Source of the DNA: Alphaproteobacteria bacterium
Lineage (GTDB): Bacteria > Pseudomonadota > Alphaproteobacteria > Rhodobacterales > Rhodobacteraceae
DNA: 64,000 bases
Reading direction: 5' to 3'
NCBI GenBank assembly: GCA_030425185.1
Contig: JAUIAU010000005.1
Coordinates: 1 to 64,000 of the forward strand
The first letter of the stretch is position 1, and each line of letters begins with the position of its first letter. Below the pieces are notes generated by a model. It worked only from the letters and a program-made list of their open reading frames with translations, was not told where the DNA came from and made no database searches. Below are positions 57,460-64,000 of this stretch, in pieces. A program made the translations under genes and the position numbers.

Positions 57460-59198
57460 GGCACCAGGGCCCCGGCGACGGCAGCGGACAGCCGCCCGGC
57501 ATCGGCGCGGGGCAGCGGCAGGTAGGTCGCGTTCATCTCGCCCGCAAGGTCGCGCAACTGCGGCTGCGGGCGCGGGCTCATGTCGATCACCAGCGCGGGC
57601 GTGGCGGTGGCCCGCACCGCCAGCGCCATGCGCCTGGCATCCTCGGCGGCGGCAGGCCGGTCGGCACGGCCGTCGAGCGCGATGTTCGCCCGCCCGTCCG
57701 TCAGCAGCGCGATCGAGGGCGTCAGCCCCCGCCCGCGCGACAGGTCCGCGAGGTCAAGCGCGCTGCGCAACCCGGCGGCCAGCGGTGTCCCGCCACCCCC
57801 CGGCAACCCGGCCAGCCGCCGCTTCGTCTGCACGAGCGAGCGGGTGGGCGGCAACAGCACCTCGGCATGATCCCCCCGGAACGCCACCAGGGCGACATGG
57901 TCGCGCCGGGCATAGGCTTCGCCCAGCAGCAGCTCGACCGCGCCCTTCGCCTCGGCCAGCCGGGTGAAGGCGGCCGACCCGCTGGCATCGACCGCAAAGA
58001 TCAGCAGGCGGTCGGACTTCTCCTCGAACCGGCGCAGGCGGATGTCCTCGGCCCGGATCAGCACCTTCTGCGGGGCATCCGGCGTCAGGCGGCGGCGGAT
58101 CACCTGCCAGGGCGCCGCGGCCCGCAGGGTGGCCACGAGGTCGATACGACTCTGCCCGTCCAGCCGCCCGGGGCGCGACGGCAGCGGACGTCCGCGCCGG
58201 TTGCCTTTCTTCGCTGCCCCCGTCCCGGCACTTGCGCCGGTCACGCGCGGGGCCTTCCCGGCCGCCAGCTTCGCCAGCAGATCGGCGGGCAGGATCGCGC
58301 GGGCTGCCTCCAGCAGCACCTCTTCCGGCAGCATGTCGGGGACGTCGTCCTCGTCCACATCGGACTCGGGGGTGTCGTCGCCGGTCTTAGGCTCGGGCGG
58401 CGGCGGCTCTTCGGCCTCCGGCTCGGGCGTCTCCTCCGGCTCGGCGGGGAGCATCGTGGCGCGCGGGGCCAGCACCAGTTCGACCGCGCAGATCAGGTCG
58501 TCCTCGGTCACCACCGGCTCGCCGTCCAGCGCGGCACTCGCCCGCCCGGCGGCCAGCGCCAGCAGGGGCGCCCGCAGCGAGGCGATGCCCAGCCGGTGCG
58601 CCACCCGCACGACCGTCTCGACCGCATCGGCAGGCAGGCGCACCGCGGGCAGCCGCGCCCGGGCCGCGGCAATCAGGTCCGGATCGATTTCCAGGTCCGG
58701 GCAATCCGCCAGCGCCAGTCCTGACAGGTCGACATGCAGCGCCAGCCGGTCCGCAACGGTCTGCGGCAGGCGCTCGTCCGCCTCCGCCCCTTCGTCGAGC
58801 GCGACCACGCAATGCCCCTGCCCCGCATCCAGCACCTGCGCGAGGCGCGCCGCGAGGCCCCCGGTCAGCCGCTCGGCCATCGGCACCACCAGCGCGCGGG
58901 GACCGTTGCCCAGCACGCCGCGCGACCGCACGACGGTCCCGGCAGCCAGCGTGGCGGCCAGGTCGACGCCGCCGAACAATTGCTCGTCCGTCAGGGTCAG
59001 CGGAAGGCGGGCGGCGGGCATCGGGGCCAGAAGCCCCGGCAGTACCGCCATCAGCCGCTCGCGCGCGGGGCCGACCCGGGCTTTCAGCCAGAGCCCGCCG
59101 AGCCCGCCGGGATCGACCGCCAGCAGCGCCACGGCGGTCGCGGCGCGACCCCAGACCTCGACCGGGTCACGTTCGGGGGGAGGGGCGGGCGCCAGCAT
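57456..59198 (-). CDS. bchD: magnesium chelatase subunit D
   Basis: BchD is the platform subunit that links BchI to BchH. The 580-residue protein starts at ATG 59198 (MLAPAPPPERDPVEVWG). It has a degenerate AAA+ domain (about 1-270), an acidic/proline-rich linker (about 285-330) and a VWA domain with the metal site FAVDASGSAAFTRLAEAKGA and LTDGRANIALDG. It starts 4 bases after bchI. Length is typical. Confidence 0.95.
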   Translation of the reverse strand: MLAPAPPPERDPVEVWGRAATAVALLAVDPGGLGGLWLKARVGPARERLMAVLPGLLAPMPAARLPLTLTDEQLFGGVDLAATLAAGTVVRSRGVLGNGPRALVVPMAERLTGGLAARLAQVLDAGQGHCVVALDEGAEADERLPQTVADRLALHVDLSGLALADCPDLEIDPDLIAAARARLPAVRLPADAVETVVRVAHRLGIASLRAPLLALAAGRASAALDGEPVVTEDDLICAVELVLAPRATMLPAEPEETPEPEAEEPPPPEPKTGDDTPESDVDEDDVPDMLPEEVLLEAARAILPADLLAKLAAGKAPRVTGASAGTGAAKKGNRRGRPLPSRPGRLDGQSRIDLVATLRAAAPWQVIRRRLTPDAPQKVLIRAEDIRLRRFEEKSDRLLIFAVDASGSAAFTRLAEAKGAVELLLGEAYARRDHVALVAFRGDHAEVLLPPTRSLVQTKRRLAGLPGGGGTPLAAGLRSALDLADLSRGRGLTPSIALLTDGRANIALDGRADRPAAAEDARRMALAVRATATPALVIDMSPRPQPQLRDLAGEMNATYLPLPRADAGRLSAAVAGALVP

Positions 59199-59202
59199 GG
59201 GA

Positions 59203-60207
59203 TCAGGCCAGAACCTCGGCCACGGCGCGCTCGACACGGGTGCCCGACCCGGCCTCGTCCAGCGGATCGCGGCGCAGCCGGTGGCGCAGGGCGGAAGGCG
59301 CGATGGCACGCAGATGCTCGCGCGTGACCTCGTTCGCCCCGGCGAAGGCCGCGTAGGCCCGCGCCGCGCGCAAGAGCGTCAGTTCCCCGCGCAGGCCGTC
59401 GGCGCCAAGCGCGACGCAGAGCCGCGCGCAGTCGCGCAACGCGTCGTCCGAGGCTTTCACCTCGCGCAGCAGCGCCCGGGCCGCGAGGATGCGGGTCCGC
59501 AACGCGGCGTCCTCGCCGGTCCAGTGCGCCATGAACCCGTCATGGTCGGTCTCGTAGGCGTCGCGGCGGCGAATGACCTCGATCCGCTGGTCGATGTCCT
59601 TCGGGCTGGCGACCTCGACCGACAGGCCGAACCGGTCCAGAAGCTGCGGGCGCAACTCGCCCTCCTCCGGGTTGCCCGAGCCGACCAGCACGAACCGCGC
59701 CTTGTGGCGGATCGACAGGCCCTCGCGCTCGATCACGTTCTCACCGGAAACCGCCACGTCGAGCAGCAAGTCGACGATGTGGTCTTCCAGCAGGTTGACC
59801 TCGTCGATGTAGAGATACCCCCGGTTGGCGCGCGCCAGCAGGCCCGGCTCGAACGCCTTTTCGCCGCGTGTCAGCGCCCGCTCGATGTCAAGCGCGCCGA
59901 CCACCCGGTCCTCGGTCGCGCCCAGCGGCAGGTCGACCACCGGCGTCGGCTTCTCGACCAGCGTCTCGTCGCGGATCTCGGCCCAGTCCGGACAGTCCGC
60001 CCGGCTGGCCGAGTTGCAGGGGCACCCGGCGACCGCCGTGATCGGCGGCAGCAGCGCGGCAAGGGCCCGCACGCTGGTCGACTTGCCCGTGCCCCGGTCC
60101 CCGAACACCAGCACCCCGCCGATGCCCGGATCGATCGCGGTCAGGATCATCGCGCGCTTCATTTCGTCCTGGCCGACGATGGCGGAGAACGGGAAAGGAT
60201 GGGTCAT
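59203..60207 (-). CDS. bchI: magnesium chelatase subunit I (AAA+ ATPase)
   Basis: BchI is the motor ATPase of magnesium insertion. The 334-residue protein has the Walker [17 protein letters not shown] (35-50), a Walker B region in [17 protein letters not shown], the [18 protein letters not shown] sensor segment and a C-terminal helical bundle. It overlaps crtA by 4 bases. Confidence 0.97.
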   Translation of the reverse strand: MTHPFPFSAIVGQDEMKRAMILTAIDPGIGGVLVFGDRGTGKSTSVRALAALLPPITAVAGCPCNSASRADCPDWAEIRDETLVEKPTPVVDLPLGATEDRVVGALDIERALTRGEKAFEPGLLARANRGYLYIDEVNLLEDHIVDLLLDVAVSGENVIEREGLSIRHKARFVLVGSGNPEEGELRPQLLDRFGLSVEVASPKDIDQRIEVIRRRDAYETDHDGFMAHWTGEDAALRTRILAARALLREVKASDDALRDCARLCVALGADGLRGELTLLRAARAYAAFAGANEVTREHLRAIAPSALRHRLRRDPLDEAGSGTRVERAVAEVLA

Positions 60208-60935
60208 GCTGTTGTGTCCTTCGTCAGGCGCGCCAGGGGGCTGACGCCGTTCCAGCTTCCGGCGTCGCCGAGGACGCGGAAGCGGGCATAAAGTTCTTCA
60301 CGGAACCAGTTTCCGTCCCGCACCGCGCGGATCGCCCGCGCATGCGGCCCGTCCGGGCGGCGGGCAAAATCGGCCATGCTGGCGGTGTCGGGCCAGATCG
60401 AGAAGGTGACCTGCTGCAGCAGCGGCACCTCGCCGATCCCGATCTTGAAGACCACGTTCGGGTCCGCGCCGATCACGTCCTCGATCCGCGGCACGCGCCG
60501 CCAGAACCGGGTTGCGACGGCGGGCTTGACCGTGGCCCGCGTCAACGCCGCCAGCGGGCCGGGGGTTTCGTCCTCTCCGGCGGCGAAAGGCGTCGCGCCG
60601 GACCAGTGCCCGCGCACGGAGGTGGGCGTCAGGAAGACGGTCCAGCTTTCCTCGGCATGGCGCGCCCAGCGCCGGAAAGTTGCGCCGCTCGCGGTCTGCG
60701 CCTGCGCGGTCCCAAGATCGTCCCAGGTCGCGAGGATCGCATAAACGGCTGTATTGGGGATGGGTGTGAACCCCTCGCCGGTGCCGGACCCGCAGAGCTT
60801 CCAGAACCCGATACCGGGGGTGCGCGGCAGGGTCAGACGGGCGGCACCCATCTGCGCCAGCACCCAGAGGCGCTGTCGCAGGGGCCCGAACCGGTAGAAA
60901 GAGAGGCTGACGGTCTGAATCGGACCCACTCCCAC
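60204..60935 (-). CDS. crtA: spheroidene monooxygenase
   Basis: CrtA adds the C-2 keto group, turning spheroidene into spheroidenone under oxygen. The 243-residue protein starts at GTG 60935 (another GTG lies at 60929; no ATG is available before a stop). It has [51 protein letters not shown] and [12 protein letters not shown], all family landmarks. No clear ribosome site precedes it. It heads crtA-bchI-bchD-bchO, but is not next to crtI as in Rhodobacter. Confidence 0.93.
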   Translation of the reverse strand: MGVGPIQTVSLSFYRFGPLRQRLWVLAQMGAARLTLPRTPGIGFWKLCGSGTGEGFTPIPNTAVYAILATWDDLGTAQAQTASGATFRRWARHAEESWTVFLTPTSVRGHWSGATPFAAGEDETPGPLAALTRATVKPAVATRFWRRVPRIEDVIGADPNVVFKIGIGEVPLLQQVTFSIWPDTASMADFARRPDGPHARAIRAVRDGNWFREELYARFRVLGDAGSWNGVSPLARLTKDTTA

Positions 60936-60952
60936 GGATTCGTCACATGATG

Positions 60953-60970
60953 TGTCAACTTAGTCTGACA
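60953..60970. promoter_or_regulatory. PpsR box upstream of crtA
   Basis: The sequence tgtcaacttagtctgaca is a perfect TGT-N12-ACA site 18 bases before the crtA GTG, in the 56-base gap after comF. Confidence 0.85.
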
Positions 60971-60991
60971 GTTTTGTTGTCAGATGGAAAG

Positions 60992-61768
60992 TCAAATCGC
61001 GTCGGCGATCCGGGGCGCCGGGTTGCGATGTCCCGTCGCCTCCGGCTCGTCCTTGGTGACACGGGCGCAGACCAGGACATCGACGCCCGCCGCCCCCGCC
61101 GCCAGGCAGGCCTCGGTCGCGGCGGCCAGCGTCGCGCCGGTGGTCATCACGTCATCGACCAGCAGGATGTCCCGGCCCCGCAGGACCGCGAGCCGGTCGG
61201 GCGCGGGGGCGATCACCCCGTCAAGCAGCGCGAACCGCTCGTCCCGCCCGCGATGATCGAGCGCCGGCGTCGCCCGCAGGCGGCGCAGCGCATCGACCGC
61301 CACCGTCCCCGGCCCACCCATCGCGCGCGCCAGCAGCGCCGCCTGGTTGTACCGCCGCCGGAACAGCCGTCGCGGATGCAGCGGCACCGGCACCATCAGC
61401 GTGTCGGGCGCCAGCAGCGGTCCCGCCGCGCGCCGCAGCCACGGACCCAGCGTCCGGGCCAGGTCCGTCCGGTCGGCATGTTTCAGAAGCAGCATGATCC
61501 GCCTTCCGCTGGCGGCATAACGGAACACCGCCCGCCCGCGCCGCCATGGCCGTGCCAGCACGAGGCAGTCGTCGCAGGTCAGGGGCCCGTCCCCGACCGC
61601 ACCGTCCGGCATCAGGACCGGGGCCGCGCAGGTCGCACAAAGCGGCCCGGTCAGCATCGGCGTGTCGCGCAGGCAGTCCGGGCACAGGTGAAAGGCAACG
61701 CCCGTCTCGGCCCGGCATAGCGGGCACTCGGGCGGAAACAGCCTGTCAACGATGGTTCCCAAGGGCAT
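60992..61768 (-). CDS. comF: ComF-family phosphoribosyltransferase-like protein
   Basis: The 258-residue protein has an N-terminal double zinc ribbon (PPECPLCRAETG, LCPDCLRD, CATCAAP, CDDCL) and a phosphoribosyltransferase fold with RRYNQAALLARA and the PRPP motif ILLVDDVMTTGATLAA. ComF acts in DNA uptake in competent species; in most bacteria its role is unclear. It reads toward crtA, 56 bases away, and is divergent from the methyltransferase (23-base gap). Confidence 0.93.
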   Translation of the reverse strand: MPLGTIVDRLFPPECPLCRAETGVAFHLCPDCLRDTPMLTGPLCATCAAPVLMPDGAVGDGPLTCDDCLVLARPWRRGRAVFRYAASGRRIMLLLKHADRTDLARTLGPWLRRAAGPLLAPDTLMVPVPLHPRRLFRRRYNQAALLARAMGGPGTVAVDALRRLRATPALDHRGRDERFALLDGVIAPAPDRLAVLRGRDILLVDDVMTTGATLAAATEACLAAGAAGVDVLVCARVTKDEPEATGHRNPAPRIADAI

Positions 61769-61791
61769 GACGATCCTCTAAGACGCCTCCG

Positions 61792-62658
61792 ATGACGACG
61801 CCCGCACCCCCTCGCCCCCGCCTGACCGACCGGGAGACGCTGCTGCGGCACCGCGCCCGCGGGCGCGTGCTGCGCGGGACCGAGCGGCCGTTCCTGCATG
61901 ACGAGGCCAGAGCCGAGCTGCAGGAGAGACTGCTCGAGGTTAACAGAACCTTTACCTCGCCCGCCGTCGTGACCGGACATCCGGAGCTGTGGTCGGACCT
62001 CGTGCCCGGGGCGACCGTGGTCCCGGATGACGAGGTGCTGGCCCTTCAGCCCGGGGCGCATGACCTGGTGATCCACGCGCTCTGCCTGCACTGGGCCGAC
62101 GACCCGGTGGGCCAGCTGATCCAGTCGCGCCGCGCGCTGCGTCCCAATGGGCTGTTCCTGGGCGTCTGTTTCGGCGGCGAGACCCTGACCGAACTGCGCT
62201 CCGCGCTCGCCGCGGCCGAAGCGCAGGTTCGCGGCGGCCTGTCGCCGCGCGTGCTGCCGTTGGGCGACCTGCGGGACCTCGGCGCGCTACTGCAACGCGC
62301 CGGTCTCGCCCTTCCGGTTGCCGATCAGTCGCGCCTGACGGTCCATTACGCGGAGTTTTCCCGCCTGGTTTCGGACCTGCGCGCGATGGGCGAGACGAAT
62401 GCCCTCGCCGCGCGTGATCCAAAGCCGGTTCCCCGCCGTATGCTCAAAGACGCGGTGGAACGCTACGCCGCACACCATCCGGGGCCGAACGGCACATTGC
62501 GCGCCACCTTCGACCTCGTCTACCTCACCGGCTGGTCGCCCTCCCCCGACCAGCCGAAATCGCTGCGTCCGGGCTCGGCCACGGTGCGGCTCGCCGACGC
62601 GCTCGGAACGGTGGAACGCGATCCCGCCGCGACCGACGACGAGGGCGGTGCCGCATGA
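61792..62658 (+). CDS. NDUFAF5/BioC-like methyltransferase-fold protein
   Basis: The 288-residue protein has a SAM-methyltransferase fold with HDLVIHALCLHWADDPVGQL and SRRALRPNGLFLGVCFGGETLTELR (in part). The glycine-rich motif I is degenerate (SPAVVTGHPEL), as is common in this branch related to NDUFAF5/C20orf7, a complex I assembly factor that hydroxylates an arginine. Function here is unproven. hemH starts within its stop (4-base overlap). Confidence 0.85.
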   Translation: MTTPAPPRPRLTDRETLLRHRARGRVLRGTERPFLHDEARAELQERLLEVNRTFTSPAVVTGHPELWSDLVPGATVVPDDEVLALQPGAHDLVIHALCLHWADDPVGQLIQSRRALRPNGLFLGVCFGGETLTELRSALAAAEAQVRGGLSPRVLPLGDLRDLGALLQRAGLALPVADQSRLTVHYAEFSRLVSDLRAMGETNALAARDPKPVPRRMLKDAVERYAAHHPGPNGTLRATFDLVYLTGWSPSPDQPKSLRPGSATVRLADALGTVERDPAATDDEGGAA

Positions 62659-63749
62659 CCACCCCGGCATCGAAAGGCAACGGCATGAACATGATGTCCG
62701 CGACCCCGCTGGCCCACGCTCCCGCGGATCACCCGAAAGTCCGGTTCGGCAAGGTCGGGGTCCTGCTGGCCAACCTCGGCACGCCGGACAACTACGACTA
62801 CTGGTCGATGCGCCGGTACCTGAACGAGTTCCTCTCGGACCGTCGTGTCATCGACTATTCGCCATGGCTCTGGCAGCCGCTGCTGCAGGCGATCATCCTG
62901 ACCAAGCGGCCGTTCTCGTCGGGCGAGGCCTACAAGTCGATCTGGAATCACGACAAGGGCGAAAGCCCGCTGATGACGATCACCAAGGAGCAGACCGCCA
63001 GGATCACCGAGCAGATGAAGGCCCGGTTCGGCGAGGACGTGGTGGTCGATTTCTGCATGCGGTACGGCAACCCCTCGACCAAGTCGAAGGTGGACGCGCT
63101 GGTGGCCCAGGGCTGCCAGAAGATCCTGTTCTTCCCGCTCTACCCGCAATACGCGGGCGCCACGAGCGGCACCGCCTGCGACCAGTTCTTCCGCTCGCTC
63201 ATGCAGATCAAGTGGCAGCCGATCGTCCGCACGGTCGAGCCCTACTACGAGCACCCGCTCTACATCGAGGCGCTGGCCCAGTCGGTCGAGCGCGCCTACG
63301 CCGATCTCGGCGAGCGCCCCGACGTGCTGGTGGCCAGCTATCACGGAGTCCCGAAACGGTACCTGATGGAAGGTGACCCCTACCATTGCCAGTGCCAGAA
63401 GACGACCCGCCTGCTGCGCGAACGGCTCGGCTGGCCGGAGACCGAGATCGTCACGACCTTCCAGTCCCGCTTCGGGCCGGAGGAGTGGCTGAAGCCCTAC
63501 ACCGTGGAAGAGGTCGCGCGCCTCGCCGAGGCCGGCAAGAAGAAGATCGCCGTGATCGCGCCGGCCTTCTCGGCCGACTGCATCGAGACGCTGGAAGAGA
63601 TCAACGAGGAAATCCGCGAGAGCTTCGAGCACGCCGGGGGCGAGCAGTTCACCTACATCCCCTGCCTGAACGCGGATGCGGCCCACATCGCCGCGCTGAG
63701 CGCCGTGATAGAGGAAAACCTCCAGGGCTGGATCGCGCCGCGCGCCTGA
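62655..63749 (+). CDS. hemH: ferrochelatase
   Basis: HemH inserts iron into protoporphyrin IX, the branch competing with magnesium chelatase. The 364-residue protein has GVLLANLGTPDNYDYWSMRRY, FFPLYPQYAGATSG, the catalytic histidine in LVASYHGVPKRYL and the acidic SADCIETLEEINEE segment. It starts 4 bases inside the methyltransferase gene and ends before a strong terminator. Confidence 0.96.
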   Translation: MTTPASKGNGMNMMSATPLAHAPADHPKVRFGKVGVLLANLGTPDNYDYWSMRRYLNEFLSDRRVIDYSPWLWQPLLQAIILTKRPFSSGEAYKSIWNHDKGESPLMTITKEQTARITEQMKARFGEDVVVDFCMRYGNPSTKSKVDALVAQGCQKILFFPLYPQYAGATSGTACDQFFRSLMQIKWQPIVRTVEPYYEHPLYIEALAQSVERAYADLGERPDVLVASYHGVPKRYLMEGDPYHCQCQKTTRLLRERLGWPETEIVTTFQSRFGPEEWLKPYTVEEVARLAEAGKKKIAVIAPAFSADCIETLEEINEEIRESFEHAGGEQFTYIPCLNADAAHIAALSAVIEENLQGWIAPRA

Positions 63750-63796
63750 TCGCGCGGCGTCACGCCGCCCGATCTCCCCTGAAACGCAAAAAGAAA

Positions 63797-63828
63797 AAGG
63801 CGGCTGCCATCGGCAACCGCCTTTTCCT
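63797..63828. terminator. bidirectional terminator after hemH
   Basis: The stem aaggcggctgcc (63797-63808) pairs with ggcaaccgcctt (63812-63823) with one C-A mismatch and a 3-base loop. It is followed by TTcc on plus and an A-rich run on the left for the minus strand. Confidence 0.85.
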
Positions 63829-63848
63829 TGTCAATCCGTATCCGCGGA

Positions 63849-64000
63849 TTAGCGGTTTGCAGCAGCCAGAACGGCCAGCAGCAGCAGCGGAACGACGATC
63901 ATCGGCGACGAGGACGAGGTGTCCTCAACGATGACCGGAGCTTCGATGACCGGAACTTCCAAGCCGCCGGCGAAGACCGAGGTTGCGGTCAGCGACAGAG
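63849..64000 (-). CDS. 3' part of a small exported/membrane protein
   Basis: The last 49 codons of a minus-strand gene whose start lies beyond the window. The visible product reads LSLTATSVFAGG (end of a signal peptide), an acidic linker with EVPVIEAPVIVEDTSSSS, then a hydrophobic segment MIVVPLLLLAVLAAANR and the stop at 63849. It looks like a small secreted protein with a C-terminal membrane anchor. Function unknown; similar short ORFs near hemH exist in Rhodobacterales as I recall. Confidence 0.7.
   Translation of the reverse strand, partial: LSLTATSVFAGGLEVPVIEAPVIVEDTSSSSPMIVVPLLLLAVLAAANR

Overview
The window is a chromosomal segment of a GC-rich alphaproteobacterium. Gene content and order point to the Rhodobacterales (Roseobacter/Rhodovulum-like): NusA-RimP, acs with a VC_2705-type symporter pair, 5-aminolevulinate synthase (C4 pathway), PufQ, PpaA/PpsR, CrtA, and an acetate block beside a photosynthesis gene cluster. 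About 48 kb of the 64 kb (13.3-61.0 kb) is a nearly complete photosynthesis gene cluster for bacteriochlorophyll a and spheroidene-series carotenoids. I see no insertion sequences, tRNA or rRNA genes, CRISPR arrays or prophage.

Layout. (1) 0-2.3 kb: the start of ylxR, then nusA and rimP, with an intrinsic terminator just before rimP. (2) 2.4-11.2 kb: a membrane-anchored PAS/DnaQ-type exonuclease, a small membrane protein, a CNMP-CBS-DUF294 protein, a sodium:solute symporter with its DUF4212 partner, adk and acs (acetate uptake and activation). (3) 11.5-13.3 kb: proline iminopeptidase and ubiG. (4) 13.3-29.3 kb, all minus strand: bchF-bchN-bchB-bchH-bchL-bchM-lhaA-puhA-puhB-puhC-orf98-acsF-puhE-hemA-cycA. 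(5) 29.4-36 kb, plus strand: the regulators ppaA and ppsR, then bchG, a PucC-family gene, bchP and idi. (6) 36-49.3 kb, minus strand: crtE-crtF-bchC-bchX-(small ORF)-bchY-bchZ-pufQ-pufB-pufA-pufL-pufM-pufC, then dxs. (7) 49.4-54.9 kb: crtD-crtC on plus; tspO, and crtI-crtB, on minus. (8) 55.1-56.6 kb, plus: glutaredoxin, a nitrilase-family amidohydrolase and a MarR regulator. (9) 56.6-60.9 kb, minus: crtA-bchI-bchD-bchO. (10) 61-64 kb: comF, an NDUFAF5-like methyltransferase, hemH and the end of a small secreted/membrane protein.

How it works together. hemA, acsF, bchH/I/D, bchM, bchL/N/B, bchF, bchX/Y/Z, bchC, bchG and bchP make bacteriochlorophyll. idi, dxs, crtE, crtB, crtI, crtC, crtD, crtF and crtA make isoprenoid and carotenoid. 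puf and puh encode the LH1-reaction centre and its assembly factors. cycA (soluble c2) and pufC (bound cytochrome) can reduce the special pair. Eight perfect TGT-N12-ACA boxes (the PpsR/CrtJ operator) lie upstream of bchF/ppaA, bchG, bchC (two), crtE/crtD (two), crtI and crtA. This places most of the cluster under redox/light repression by the PpsR encoded here.

The most unusual points are a predicted leaderless bchG whose start codon abuts a PpsR box, a 67-codon ORF stitched between bchX and bchY, a five-copy 11-bp tandem repeat before bchZ, a crtD-crtC junction with no usable crtC start codon, a tri-heme PufC with no pufX, a stacked-hairpin puf 3' UTR, and an arrangement best explained by one ~6-kb inversion (crtA-bchIDO plus grx-nit-marR). 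Gene identities rest on my reading of the translated sequences; no database search was possible.
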